Shown: positions 1 to 10,633, numbered from the stretch's first letter. The stretch: DNA of 37,967 nt from Xanthomonas codiaei (GCF_002939785.1 NZ_MDEC01000039.1:1-37967), one strand, 5' to 3'. Notes: generated from the sequence alone by a model not told the origin. Numbers and translations are program-made.

Positions 1-1
1 A

Positions 2-84
2 ACTGGTGACCTGTCCCCTGTAGAGTTTGAACGGCGCTACGCGCAACGAGGGTCTTGAGTGTCTACGGAACTCTGGGCGTATCA
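2..84 (+). mobile_element. Right end of an IS3-family insertion sequence (transposase C-terminus plus terminal repeat)
   Basis: Positions 2-58 read in one frame as TGDLSPVEFERRYAQRGS followed by a TGA stop. This is the usual C-terminal end of IS3-family OrfB (DDE) transposases. It is followed by GTGTCTACGGAACTCTGGGC and ends in TCA at 82-84, which fits an IS3-family right terminal repeat. Only this end lies in the window, so the left inverted repeat, the target duplication and the catalytic DDE residues cannot be seen. Assignment to IS3 is from the peptide and the style of the terminus; the exact subgroup is not determined. Confidence 0.72.
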
Positions 85-621
85 GAGCGCCTTAAAGCCA
101 CCGGGCCGCTGAGCCCCAAGGTCGGGACGCAGCTAGGACGGATCAGCTACTTTTGCAGTGTAGCTGAGTGTGATGCCTACTTCCGCGAGGACCTAGCGGA
201 ACTTACGCAGTCCTTCTGCTGAACTACTGAAAGTCGCGCGCTTCTCTTACGCTGGGATGCGATGCACAGCCGGGTGCAACCCGAGCTTGGGAATTGGCCG
301 CGAGAGTATTCAGACAGCTTGCGAGCAGCTGGCCCCACCGTTTTGTCTGACTGGGCCACGGGCAAGGTCTGCACACAGCTCTTCTTGGAAATGGCCGAAA
401 AGGGCGAGCAACTCAACACGCTCCCGCGGTCCCGACGCATTGCCCACAACACACACGATGTGTTCCTGATCGGATTGCTTTCTGAGGGCTATGGTCTTGC
501 CACCCACTTCGAGCCTCGCAAGCCACTGATTGCGGCCTACCAAGCGGTCTTGACAATTGGAAGAGCCAAGATCAGCACGCTTTCGCACACACCATGGGTG
601 AAGCTGCTGCCTTTCATCTGA
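85..621 (+). pseudogene. Unrecognised gene cut by the IS element and carrying an in-frame stop
   Basis: One reading frame is open from the base after the IS terminus to the stop at 619-621, except for a single TGA at 220-222. The first part reads ...RISYFCSVAECDAYFRED...; the second, from a possible ATG at 262, encodes 119 residues with a helical look (...CTQLFLEMAEKGEQ...). Because both parts are in the same frame, a gene whose 5' end was displaced by the IS and that then acquired a nonsense codon is the simplest reading. Two separate short genes, the second starting at 262, are possible. No family is recognised, and base composition is less GC-rich than in the core genes to the right. Confidence 0.4.
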
Positions 622-870
622 GCTGCAGCAAAGCAAGCACGGACTCAAAGATGTACGAGTTCGATCGCGACTTCGATCGCGCCTTCCCGATTGAGCTACT
701 TGCTGTGCAAGCCTTCGTCGGCGTGACCGCCACCCTGAATTCCCAAGCGGCCACGGTTGATTGGTGGGCCGTGGTCGGTGCTTAAAGACCTGTTCTGCCC
801 GCAGCCATCCCAACTCCTGGCTGCGGTGTTGGCGCGCGTCGAAGAGGACTATCCACTTTTCCGTTGACTC
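622..870 (+). other. Degenerate accessory DNA, no confident gene
   Basis: A 63-codon ORF (594-785) ends in ...NSQAATVDWWAVVGA, and a second frame just after it reads ...KDLFCPQPSQLLAAVLARV... to a stop at 865-867. These may be two pieces of one frameshifted gene continuing the debris to the left, but neither has a convincing start or a recognised family. The stretch is best treated as mobile-element remnant. Confidence 0.3.
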
Positions 871-1326
871 ATGTTGAAAGGATTCACGCATGAACGCTCC
901 CGTTCGCCCCAAGACTCTGCCAATTTTGCCGCCCTTGCCATGGCGACCGACGCCAATGGCCAAGTTGATCTGACCGCGCTCGAAGCGCACCGCCTGATCC
1001 TTAACAATTTAACAATCAAACGGTCCAGGATCTTGATGCTCAAGGCTTGATCAACTCGATTACGCGTTCCCCGGCTTACGCCGATCCCAATGGCCGCGAA
1101 GCTGTAGGGACGCTCATTGACGCTACCTCCAAGCGCTTGCCACCGGCTGACGCGATGCGCTTTGACAGCGCGCTAGATGCGGTCAACGTCAGTGAGTCCT
1201 GGGCCGAAGGCAACTTCGAGCACTATATCCAGGAGCCGGTGGTTACGGGCTGGGAAGAAGCCAAGGCGCGGGGGAAGGCGGCACTAACTGGACCGACGCT
1301 CAAAATCAAATATTTATTAGGAGAAG
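871..1326 (+). pseudogene. Frameshifted unknown gene truncated at the tRNA-Ser boundary
   Basis: A protein-like reading (...MATDANGQVDLTALEAHR...) starts at ATG 871, or at ATG 890 if one base has been lost from the C run at 907-910. The 890 ATG has the better ribosome binding site (AAAGGA, about 7 bases upstream). At 1001-1016 the octamer TTAACAAT is present twice in tandem; removing one copy joins the frames smoothly as ...RLILNNQTVQDLDAQGL.... The downstream frame stays open through 1326 and then runs into the antisense of the tRNA gene, so its natural C-terminus is missing. The family is not recognised. The gene probably belonged to an integrated element; truncation at the tRNA edge and the duplication both suggest it is dead. 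Confidence 0.5.
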
Positions 1327-1416
1327 TGGCGGAGAGAGTGGGATTCGAACCCACGGAAGGTTTGACCCTTCGCCGGTTTTCAAGACCGGTGCCTTAAACC
1401 GCTCGGCCATCTCTCC
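1327..1416 (-). tRNA. tRNA-Ser (anticodon UGA)
   Basis: On the minus strand the gene starts GGAGAGATGGCCGAGCGG and ends in CTCTCC-G-CCA, giving a perfect acceptor stem with an encoded CCA end. The anticodon arm CCGGTCTTGAAAACCGG places UGA in the loop. A long variable arm (CGAAGGGTCAAACCTTCG) marks it as a class II serine tRNA of 90 nt. The T arm GTGGGTTCGAATCCCAC is canonical. It decodes UCA/UCG codons. Its 3' end points toward the IS and pseudogene debris at 1-1326, the usual side for integrase-mediated insertion. Confidence 0.97.
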
Positions 1417-1792
1417 GATGCTGCTACGCATGACCGCCGAAGGCGTCGGTTGTCACGCTGGCGACCCGCGTTGCGCGGGTGAAGCCCGATGGTGGCCGCA
1501 CGGACATCTTATGCAAGCCACCACTCCCCAGGAGTGTTCCCGGGCGCGCATTCTCGCATGCCCGGGCGCGTTTTGCTTGGTGGCACCATTCGCTTGTGGC
1601 TGGCGTAGCGTGATGCGGCGCCACTCGTGACCGGCCGCTACTCGTGGGGATCGGCGGGATGCACCCAAGATAGACGCAGCCTGCCGGCCGTCTGAAGCGA
1701 ACTGACTGCCGAGCAGCTCGCGGGCTGCCAAACAACCGGGCAGCCGGCGCAGCAGCCAAACACCGCCCTCAGCCGGCTTCGGCAACGGCTGC
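1417..1792. other. Intergenic stretch without a recognisable gene
   Basis: About 376 bases between the tRNA-Ser 5' end and the 3' end of the LysR gene. It contains a direct repeat CCCGGGCGCG (near 1539 and 1560) with possible local hairpins. No ORF has a supported start or a family resemblance. The tRNA promoter should lie just right of 1416 on the minus strand, but no clear -35/-10 pair was identified. Confidence 0.5.
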
Positions 1793-2794
1793 TCAGCCTG
1801 CCTCGGCCACCGCCAGGCGCGGCGCGGTGCCGGCGGCACGCTTGAGCTTTTCGGCCAGTTCGGCGCAGTTGCCGCCGCAGTCCAGGCGCGAGCGTTCGAT
1901 CTCCTGCGGCAGGTGTTCGGCCAGGAAGTCGATGAACACCCGCACGGCCGGCAGCAGGCCGCGACGCGAGGCGAACACGGCATGGCAGATGCCTTGCGGC
2001 AGCGACCAGTGCGGCAGCACTACTTCCAGTTCGCCACTGCGCACTGCTTCGGCGCAGACGGTTTCCGGCAGCATGGTGATGCCGAAGCCATCGCGCGCCA
2101 TCGATTGCAGCAGCGGGAAATCGAATCCGGCCAGCCGCGGCTGCAGGTCCACGCGGCGCATTTCGCCGTTGGGGCCGTGCAGTTCCCAGCGCTGATGGGC
2201 TTCGTCTTCGCTGGTGCTCATGGTGGTGTGGTTGGCCAGTTCGCTCGGGTCTTTCGGGCGTCCGGCGCGGTCCAGATATTTGGGGCTGGCCACCAGCAAC
2301 TCCTGCACCTGGCCGAAGCTGCGCATCACCAGGCTGCCGTCGTCGTCCAGGCGCGACCGCACGCGCAGGGCGATGTCGTAGCCTTCATTGATGACGTCGA
2401 CGCGGCGATTGCTGATGTTGAGCTGCAGCCGCACCTTGGGGTACTTGGCCAGGAATTCCGGCAGCAGCTTGGGCAATTGGATCTGCGCGAGCGAGACAGG
2501 AACGCTCACACGTACAAGACCGCGCGGCTCGGCGCTGAGACGATCCACCACCTCGCGCGCGGCCTGGGCCTCCGCCAGCATGGTCTGGGCATGGCGGTGC
2601 ACGCTGGTGCCCACGTCGGTGACCGCGAAACGGCGCGTGGAGCGCTGCAGCAGGCGCACGCCCAGGTCGGTTTCGAGCTGGCTGATGCGCCGGCTCAGGC
2701 GCGACTTGGGGATACCGAGCGCGCGCTCGGCTGCGGCGAAGCCGCCGTGGTCCACCACCATCGCGAAGTAGTACAGGTCATTCAGGTCGTGCAT
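1793..2794 (-). CDS. LysR-family transcriptional regulator
   Basis: A 333-residue regulator. The N-terminal winged helix-turn-helix covers about residues 1-60 (GGFAAAERALGIPKSRLSRR, then ...QLETDLGVRLLQRSTRR). An effector-binding domain of LysR type follows from about residue 90 to 295. The last 30 or so residues are an extra Ala-rich tail. The start chosen, MHDLNDLYYF, matches the usual N-terminus of this subfamily; an in-frame ATG 15 bases upstream (2809) is possible, and neither has a clear Shine-Dalgarno. The gene is divergent from the azoreductase gene, a typical arrangement in which a LysR protein controls its neighbour, probably in response to quinones, electrophiles or oxidative stress. 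That target assignment is inference from position. Confidence 0.9.
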   Translation of the reverse strand: MHDLNDLYYFAMVVDHGGFAAAERALGIPKSRLSRRISQLETDLGVRLLQRSTRRFAVTDVGTSVHRHAQTMLAEAQAAREVVDRLSAEPRGLVRVSVPVSLAQIQLPKLLPEFLAKYPKVRLQLNISNRRVDVINEGYDIALRVRSRLDDDGSLVMRSFGQVQELLVASPKYLDRAGRPKDPSELANHTTMSTSEDEAHQRWELHGPNGEMRRVDLQPRLAGFDFPLLQSMARDGFGITMLPETVCAEAVRSGELEVVLPHWSLPQGICHAVFASRRGLLPAVRVFIDFLAEHLPQEIERSRLDCGGNCAELAEKLKRAAGTAPRLAVAEAG

Positions 2795-2909
2795 GGCGCA
2801 TGTATCCATGGATAGAACGATAAGTGATATTTAACCACCTTTATCCCAACAGGGCAACGACCTAGGCTGCACACCTCCGCGGCACTGCCGCATCCCATAG
2901 GTCCTTGCC
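2795..2909. promoter_or_regulatory. Divergent lysR/azoR promoter region with AT-rich dyad
   Basis: The intergenic region is locally AT-rich in an otherwise GC-rich window. It holds the dyad GATAA (2819-2823) ... TTATC (2841-2845), with several T-N11-A type pairs as expected for LysR operators. No -10/-35 pair could be fixed with confidence. The regulatory role is inferred from the divergent arrangement. Confidence 0.4.
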
Positions 2910-3488
2910 ATGAAGCTGCTCCATCTCGATTCCAGCGCCCTGGGTGCCAACTCCATCAGCCGCGAACTCAGTGCCGCCGTGGTGAAGCAACAGCGCCTGC
3001 TCCACCCGGATCTGCAGGTGAGCTACCGCGACCTGGATCAGGACCAGATCCCCCACCTCACCGGCCAGTCGCTGGCGCAGGCCGATGCCGCCGAGGCAGC
3101 CGCCGCCGAGCAGGTGATGCAGCAGTTCCTGGATGCAGACGTCGTCGTGATCGGTGCGCCGATGTACAACTTCAGCATCCCCTCCACGCTGAAGGCGTGG
3201 ATCGATCGGATCGCGGTGGCCGGCCGTACATTCCGCTATACCGCCACGGGGCCGGAGGGCTTGGCCGGCGGCAAGCGCGTCATCATCGCCAGCGCGCGTG
3301 GTGGCATCTACCCCGAGACGAGCAACGATTTCCAGGAACCATACCTGCGTCAGGTGTTCGGCTTCCTGGGCATCGACGAGGTGAGTTTTATACGTGCCGA
3401 AGGCGTTGCCTACTCGCCGCAGCACCGCAGCGACGCGCTTGCCCAGGCCCTGGCATCGCTGCAGCAGCCGGAGGAACTGGCTGCGTAG
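2910..3488 (+). CDS. azoR: FMN-dependent NADH:quinone oxidoreductase / azoreductase
   Basis: A 192-residue flavodoxin-fold enzyme of the AzoR/AcpD family, whose members are usually about 200 residues. It opens MKLLHLDSSA, followed by the serine-rich FMN phosphate loop (residues 8-19, SSALGANSISRE). The FMN-binding motif APMYNFSIPSTLKAWIDR sits near residues 84-101 and the second loop ASARGGIY near 129-136. The enzyme reduces quinones and azo bonds using NADH through bound FMN, in the cytoplasm as a homodimer. The start is the ATG after AGGTCCTTGCC. Control by the divergent LysR regulator is likely. The gene is followed by a copy of the dispersed hairpin repeat. Confidence 0.93.
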   Translation: MKLLHLDSSALGANSISRELSAAVVKQQRLLHPDLQVSYRDLDQDQIPHLTGQSLAQADAAEAAAAEQVMQQFLDADVVVIGAPMYNFSIPSTLKAWIDRIAVAGRTFRYTATGPEGLAGGKRVIIASARGGIYPETSNDFQEPYLRQVFGFLGIDEVSFIRAEGVAYSPQHRSDALAQALASLQQPEELAA

Positions 3489-3500
3489 AGCAGGTGGCAA

Positions 3501-3612
3501 GACGACTGCGCGACTGCCAGGCGGGTGCGGCCAGTATCCGGAATCGGCATGAACTACGCGCAGATTCCGGTGCTGGGCGCACTGTCCGTACCCGTCTGAC
3601 GATTGCTCGCCA
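3501..3612 (+). repeat. Dispersed ~110-bp hairpin repeat, copy 1
   Basis: This stretch aligns along its length with 17071-17182 in the same orientation and with 37745-37850 inverted. Shared blocks include GACGACTGCG at the left edge, GCCAGGCGGG, TCGGCATG in the middle, ATTCCGGT, and GACGATTGCTCGCCA at the right. In this copy the central palindrome has decayed. It lies just beyond the azoR stop codon. Confidence 0.65.
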
Positions 3613-3750
3613 GGTGGCGTCCGCCGCTCTTGAGCGCGCAGTTTCTCAGCACTCGTCGCAGCACATCGCGTAATGCTGGATGGGATGGCTCGTGTTTGCG
3701 CCTCCGCTGCCAGCGTATCTACGCATCCCGCCGCGGGCATGCGGATCGCA

Positions 3751-3781
3751 AAACAAACAAAAAGGGGCCTGCGCAGGCCCC
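3751..3781 (-). terminator. Rho-independent terminator for serS
   Basis: GGGGCCTGCGCAGGCCCC (3764-3781) is a perfect 18-base palindrome. On the minus strand it is followed directly by TTTTTGTTTGTTTT, a strong U tract. It lies about 175 bases beyond the serS stop. In the plus direction only a short T run follows, so it is mainly a minus-strand terminator. Confidence 0.88.
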
Positions 3782-3954
3782 TCTTTGCTCGTCGTCCTGG
3801 ATGCTGCTGGTCGTGGCGAGGCTACAGACCGATGCGCAGCAGCCAGCACCAGCCGAGCTGCAAATCGGCCGCGCGTAACGGTATCGACGTCACGCAGACA
3901 CGTTGCCGCGCATCGGAGCCGGTGCGTGGCGCACCAGCCCCGATGCGAGTGGCA

Positions 3955-6018
<2,064 letters not shown>

Positions 6019-6255
6019 CTAACAGCTGTCGCTGCGCAGGGGTAGCGCGGCCAACCACCCGGCGTGAAAGATCGAAAAATCCTGTTAAAACGTGAACTTG
6101 GGCGCCACCGAGCGGACCTCTTCGCGCCCCGTTAGCGTCACTAAGCTGAATCACGACATAGCCAGGGTGTGGCAGATATGCCCCGCCTTAATTGCCCCTC
6201 AGCAAACGCCGAACAGACTAGCCGGGTCATCAACAGATGCGCCAGGAGGTCGGCC

Positions 6256-6822
6256 ATGTCCTTCACCTCGAATCCTTCATCCCACAGCCCGGCCGTGCCA
6301 CGTGCTGCAGGCACGCGCAGGCAGGACGTGGAGAGCGATGGCGCCTCGCCCTGGCTATGGGCGACCTTGATTGCCGTGCTGGTGGTGATTCCAACCTGGT
6401 GGTGGGCGCGCCACAGCGACGAATCGTTCGCCCCCGACACGGCCCCTGCCCCGGCGGCCAGCCGGCAGATCCTGCCCAGCGCCGATGGTCCGCGTGCGAT
6501 GACCATGGTGGCGCACCAGCCGGCACGTACGCCGGTCAGCAGCAAGGAAGCGATTCCGCTCCCCGGCAATGCGTTGCCCGCCTACCCGGCCGAGTTGGCG
6601 CGCGCCGGTCTCGAAGGCAGCCGGACTGCAAGGCTGCAGCTGGATGTGCAGGGGCGCGTGCGCGAGGTGACCATCGTCGAGCGCAGCGGCAGCGGCGATC
6701 CGCGCCTGGACGCGGCGGTAGTGCGCAGCTTGCAGCAATGGCGTTTCGAGCCGGCCACACGCGACGGACATGCCGTGGCGAGCAGCGTCCAGGTGCCGGT
6801 GGAATTCAGCGCGCAGCGCTGA
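6256..6822 (+). CDS. TonB-family energy transducer protein (second of tandem pair)
   Basis: A 188-residue protein with one membrane segment at about residues 32-50 (SPWLWATLIAVLVVIPTWWW), a short periplasmic linker and a C-terminal TonB domain (LPAYPAELARAGLEGSRTAR ... RSLQQWRFEPATRDG). It resembles the preceding protein in layout, with a much shorter Pro-rich spacer, which suggests paralogy or independent recruitment. The start is set by AGGAGG at 6244-6249, six bases before ATG 6256; an upstream ATG at 6169 lacks such a site. Its 3' end overlaps the end of aroA on the other strand by 17 bases. The shorter spacer may limit its reach across the periplasm. Confidence 0.86.
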   Translation: MSFTSNPSSHSPAVPRAAGTRRQDVESDGASPWLWATLIAVLVVIPTWWWARHSDESFAPDTAPAPAASRQILPSADGPRAMTMVAHQPARTPVSSKEAIPLPGNALPAYPAELARAGLEGSRTARLQLDVQGRVREVTIVERSGSGDPRLDAAVVRSLQQWRFEPATRDGHAVASSVQVPVEFSAQR

Positions 6823-8122
6823 GTCCGAAGCCCGCGCCCTGCGCAAGGGTGTCGAAATCCGGGAACGAGGTGGCCACGTTCGCCACATCGTTGATCTGCA
6901 CCTTGCCGGTCGACAGTTGCCCGGCAATCGCAAATGCCATCGCAATGCGATGGTCGCCATGACTTTCGATCACGCCGCTGCCGATGGCCCCGCCATGGAT
7001 GGTGGCGCCATCGGGCGTTTCGTCCACCTGCACGCCCAGCGTGCGGAGCCCGGTTGCCATGGCGGCCAGACGGTCCGATTCCTTGACCCGTAGTTCGGCC
7101 GCGCCGCTGACCACGGTTTGCCCGGAGGCTGCGGCCGCCGCCACGAACAGCGCGGGAAACTCGTCGATCATGTCCGGCACCAGCGCTTCGGGAATCTGCG
7201 CGCCGTGCAGCGGTGCATGACGCACGCGCAGGTCGGCAACCGGCTCGCCGCCATGTTCGGCATGATTGCCCTCGCTGATATCCGCGCCCATCAGGCGCAG
7301 CGCTGCCAGCAGCCCGGTGCGGCGTGGATTCAGGCCCACCGCACGCAACACCACGTCCGAGCCGGGAACGATGCTGGCGGCGACGATGAAGAACGCCGCC
7401 GAGGAAAAATCCGCCGGCACCGCGATGTCGGTGGCACGCAGCCGCTGGCCGCCACGCAGGCGCGCCTTGCCGGGCGAAAAGTCGATCTCCACACCGAACG
7501 CCGACAGCATGCGTTCGGTGTAGTCGCGGGTGGGATGCGGCTCGCTCACCGAGGTCTCGCCCTGCGCGTACAAGCCGGCCAGCAGCACCGCCGACTTGAC
7601 CTGGGCGCTGGCCACTGGCGAAACGAAGTCGATGCCGTGCAGCACCTGCCCGCCATGTACCTGCAGCGGTGGCGTGCCATCGTCCTGCGTCTGGATCTTC
7701 GCGCCCATCTGCGCCAGCGGGCCGGTGACGCGTCGCATCGGCCGCTTGGACAGGGACTCATCGCCCACCAGCACGCTATCGAAGCGTTGCGCCGCCAGCA
7801 GGCCGGCCAGCAGCCGCATGCCGGTGCCCGCATTGCCGCAGTCCAGCGCCTCGCTGGGCGCATGGAGCCCGTCCACGCCCACGCCATGCACGATGCGCCG
7901 CGACGCCGATGGCGTCTCGATGCGCACGCCCAGCCTGGCGAAGATCGCCGCAGTGGAACGGGTATCTTCGCCCTCCAGAAAGCCGTCGATCTGCGAGACG
8001 CCATCGGCGAGCGCGGCGAACATCACCGCCCGATGCGATACCGACTTGTCGCCTGGAATGGTCAACGTGCCGCGCAAGGCGCTGCCTTGCTGCGCGATCC
8101 AGTGCTGAGTGCTGCTGCTCAT
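6806..8122 (-). CDS. aroA: 3-phosphoshikimate 1-carboxyvinyltransferase (EPSP synthase)
   Basis: A 438-residue enzyme making 5-enolpyruvylshikimate-3-phosphate from shikimate-3-phosphate and PEP, the sixth shikimate-pathway step. Visible motifs: IPGDKSVSHRAVMFAALADG near the N-terminus, LDCGNAGTGMRLLAGLLAA, PDMIDEFPALFVAAAAASG, ELRVKESDRLAAMA and GDHRIAMAFAIAG near the C-terminus. Start MSSSTQHWIAQQGS at 8122 gives family-normal length; upstream in-frame sequence is not family-like. It is last in a minus-strand run serC-pheA-aroA, 123 bases after pheA, so the three serine/aromatic amino-acid genes are probably co-transcribed. Its 3' end overlaps the converging TonB-type gene by 17 bases with no terminator visible between them. 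Confidence 0.97.
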   Translation of the reverse strand: MSSSTQHWIAQQGSALRGTLTIPGDKSVSHRAVMFAALADGVSQIDGFLEGEDTRSTAAIFARLGVRIETPSASRRIVHGVGVDGLHAPSEALDCGNAGTGMRLLAGLLAAQRFDSVLVGDESLSKRPMRRVTGPLAQMGAKIQTQDDGTPPLQVHGGQVLHGIDFVSPVASAQVKSAVLLAGLYAQGETSVSEPHPTRDYTERMLSAFGVEIDFSPGKARLRGGQRLRATDIAVPADFSSAAFFIVAASIVPGSDVVLRAVGLNPRRTGLLAALRLMGADISEGNHAEHGGEPVADLRVRHAPLHGAQIPEALVPDMIDEFPALFVAAAAASGQTVVSGAAELRVKESDRLAAMATGLRTLGVQVDETPDGATIHGGAIGSGVIESHGDHRIAMAFAIAGQLSTGKVQINDVANVATSFPDFDTLAQGAGFGLSAAR

Positions 8123-8245
8123 GCGAATGATCCGAAGTGCTGCGGCATCGCCGTACCGGGCGATGCGCTGGGTGAGAAATGGCGGCGCGCCATCATCGCC
8201 GAAGCGGCGGCGCGCCGGTGACGGCCTGGGGCCGGGCACGCCTGC

Positions 8246-9481
8246 TCAGGGAATGGCCACCGGATACGAACCCAGCACCTTGATCTGTGCCGAATGCGCT
8301 TCCAGCTCGGCCAGTGCCTGCTTCATCGCCTCGTCTTCCACATGGCCGACCAGATCGATGAAGAAGCCGTATTCCCACTTGGCCTGATGCGAGGGCCGCG
8401 ACTCGATGCGGTTCATGCTGATGCCATGGCGCGCGAACGGGCTGAGCACGTCGAACAATGCGCCCGGCTTGTCGTGGATGAACACCAGCACCGAGGTGCG
8501 GTCGTGCCCGGACGAGGGGAAGATCTGCCGGCCGATCACCAAAAACCGCGTGGTGTTGTCGTCGTCGTCCTCGATCGACTTCATGATGACTTTCTTCAGG
8601 CCATACACATGGGCGGCGCTCTCGCCGCCGATCGCAGCCGCGTCTTCGGCATTGCGCGCGCGCCGTGCGCCTTCGGCATTGCTGGACACCGCGATCTTCT
8701 CCACCTTGGGCAGGTGCGAACGCAGCCAGCCGGCGGTCTGCGCAAAGGACTGCGAATGCGCGTAGATGCGCTCGATATCCTCGAGCCGGCCGTTGCGCGA
8801 GAGCAGGTACTGATGCACGCGCAGCTCGACTTCGCCACAGATCTTGAGGTTGGAGGTCAGGAACATGTCCAGGGTGACCTGGATGGTGCCCTGGCCGGAA
8901 TTTTCCACTGGCACCACGCCGAAATCGGCGTTGCCGGCTTCCACTTCCTGGAACACTTCTTCGATGGTCGCCATCGGCAAGCCCACCGCCGAGCGCCCGA
9001 AGTGCTTGAGCACCGCCTGCTGGCTGAAGGTGCCTTCCGGCCCCAGATAACCGATCTTCAGCGGCTCCTGCTGGGCCAGGCAGGCGGACATGATTTCGCG
9101 GTACACATGCACCAGCACTTCATCGCTGAGCGGGCCTTCGTTGCGGTCCACCACCATGCGCAGCACCTGCGCCTCGCGCTCGGGTCGGTAGTAGTCCACC
9201 GCTGCAGCCAGCTTGCCCTTGGCCTTGCCGACCTGATGGGCGAAGTTGGCGCGCTCGGCGATCAGCGCCTGGATGTTGCGGTCGATCTCGTCGATCTTGG
9301 CGCGCACGTCGGCGAGCACCGGTGCCGCGGTGACGGGCTTGCCGGCCGGTTTGGCCGATTTGCCTGACGATTTGCCTGCCGGCTTGGCAACCGGCGCGCT
9401 CGCGGCGGACTCCCCGGTGGCTTTCGCCGGGGTGCGTTTGCCGCCGGCGGCGGGCGTGGATTTGCTGGATCTGGATGCCAT
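8246..9481 (-). CDS. pheA: Bifunctional chorismate mutase / prephenate dehydratase (P-protein)
   Basis: A 411-residue P-protein converting chorismate to prephenate and on to phenylpyruvate for phenylalanine synthesis. Chorismate mutase covers about residues 57-140 (LADVRAKIDEIDRNIQALIA), prephenate dehydratase about 141-320 (IGYLGPEGTFSQQAV; VPVENSGQGTIQ) and a C-terminal ACT domain about 330-408 with GALFDVL and ESRPS, the usual Phe feedback site. Unusually, the first 50 or so residues are a low-complexity Ala/Lys/Pro/Ser stretch (KPAGKSSGKSAKPAGKP) before the mutase. The ATG at 9481 begins MASRSSKST; the true start could lie nearer the mutase domain, but no better codon was seen. It sits between serC and aroA. 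Confidence 0.95.
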   Translation of the reverse strand: MASRSSKSTPAAGGKRTPAKATGESAASAPVAKPAGKSSGKSAKPAGKPVTAAPVLADVRAKIDEIDRNIQALIAERANFAHQVGKAKGKLAAAVDYYRPEREAQVLRMVVDRNEGPLSDEVLVHVYREIMSACLAQQEPLKIGYLGPEGTFSQQAVLKHFGRSAVGLPMATIEEVFQEVEAGNADFGVVPVENSGQGTIQVTLDMFLTSNLKICGEVELRVHQYLLSRNGRLEDIERIYAHSQSFAQTAGWLRSHLPKVEKIAVSSNAEGARRARNAEDAAAIGGESAAHVYGLKKVIMKSIEDDDDNTTRFLVIGRQIFPSSGHDRTSVLVFIHDKPGALFDVLSPFARHGISMNRIESRPSHQAKWEYGFFIDLVGHVEDEAMKQALAELEAHSAQIKVLGSYPVAIP

Positions 9482-9547
9482 CGCTGGGCGTTCCTCGAAA
9501 AGACGGCGCATGCGCCTGCGCGGCCTGCGCCGCGGATGGAAGTGGGC

Positions 9548-10633
9548 TCAGCCGTGACGCTGCTGGAAGTCGTGCATGAAGGCCACCAGCGCCTGCGCGC
9601 CGGCCACCGGCATGGCGTTGTAGAGCGAGGCGCGAATCCCGCCCACCGCCTTGTGGCCCTTCAATGCAAGCAGGCCGGCGGCCTTGGATTCGCTGACGAA
9701 CAGCGCATCCAGCTGCTCATCGGGCAGGAAGAACGGGATATTCATGCGCGAGCGCACTGCCGGCTTGACTAGGTTGCGATAGAAGCCGCCGGAACGATCG
9801 ATGGCGCCGTACACCAGTGCCGCTTTTTCCGCGTTGCGCCGCGCGAACTCCTCGACCCCGCCCTGCTCCAGCATCCACTTCACGGTCAGACCGAGCAGGT
9901 ACCAGTTCCAGGTCGGCGGCGTGTTGAGCATCGAGTCGCGTGCCAGATGCGAGGCATAGTTGAAGATGTCCGCGCGTGGCTGTCCGGCGCGCTCGAGCAG
10001 GTCGCGCCGCACGATCACCAGCGAAATCCCCACCGGCCCCAGATTCTTCTGCGCGCCGGCATAGATCAGCCCGTAGCGCGAGATATCCAGTGGCTCGGAG
10101 GCGATGGAAGAACTGAAATCGGCGAACAGCGGCAGGGTCCCAACCGCCGGAATGTCGCGGAATTCGACGCCGTGGATGGTCTCGTTGGCGGTGATGTGCA
10201 CATAGGCCGAATGCGGCGACAGGGTCCAGCTGGCCACCGGCGGGATGTCGATGAAGCCTTCGGATTGGGCATCGGCGGCAATGCGTGCATCCACGTACGG
10301 CGCGGCCTGCTTGATCGCGGTCTTGCCCCAGTGCCCGCTGATCACGTAGTCGGCGGCCTGGCCGGGCGCGGCGAAATTCAACGGCAACAGTGCCTGGATG
10401 GTGGTGGCGCCACCGGCGGTAAACAGCACGGCATAGTCGTCGGGAATCGATAACAAGGTTCGCACGTCGGCTTCAGCCGCGGCCGCCACCGCCATGAAGT
10501 CGGCGCTGCGGTGGCTGATTTCCACGATCGAGGCGCCTACGCCATTCCACTCGACCATCTCCGCCTGCGCCTGCCGCAGGACCGATTCCGGCAATGTCGC
10601 AGGGCCGGCACTGAAATTGAACGCGCGAGTCAT
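9548..10633 (-). CDS. serC: Phosphoserine aminotransferase
   Basis: A 361-residue PLP-dependent class V aminotransferase making 3-phosphoserine from 3-phosphohydroxypyruvate and glutamate; in many bacteria it also serves pyridoxal-phosphate synthesis. The N-terminus [19 protein letters not shown] and the PLP lysine in [12 protein letters not shown] (Lys196) are canonical, and [16 protein letters not shown] lies near the C-terminus. Length is normal. It is the first gene of the serC-pheA-aroA run, a cluster common in gammaproteobacteria, and is divergent from msrP with about 175 bases between them. Confidence 0.98.
   Translation of the reverse strand: MTRAFNFSAGPATLPESVLRQAQAEMVEWNGVGASIVEISHRSADFMAVAAAAEADVRTLLSIPDDYAVLFTAGGATTIQALLPLNFAAPGQAADYVISGHWGKTAIKQAAPYVDARIAADAQSEGFIDIPPVASWTLSPHSAYVHITANETIHGVEFRDIPAVGTLPLFADFSSSIASEPLDISRYGLIYAGAQKNLGPVGISLVIVRRDLLERAGQPRADIFNYASHLARDSMLNTPPTWNWYLLGLTVKWMLEQGGVEEFARRNAEKAALVYGAIDRSGGFYRNLVKPAVRSRMNIPFFLPDEQLDALFVSESKAAGLLALKGHKAVGGIRASLYNAMPVAGAQALVAFMHDFQQRHG

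Larger units (their letters stand above)
3489..3954. other. Convergent azoR/serS intergenic region
   Basis: About 466 bases without a supported gene. It contains the hairpin repeat at 3501-3612 and the serS terminator at 3751-3781. The segment 3782-3954 would be the serS 3' untranslated region; no conserved feature was seen in it. Confidence 0.6.

Noticed and set aside
310..990. 226-codon minus-strand ORF
   Set aside because: Arg/Gln/His-rich with no family features, antisense to the plus-strand remnants and without a ribosome binding site.
1318..1399. Coding sequence continuing over the tRNA gene (...VAERVGFEPTEG...)
   Set aside because: The ERVGFEPT peptide is the well-known false translation of a serine tRNA in antisense; the real gene must end before 1327.
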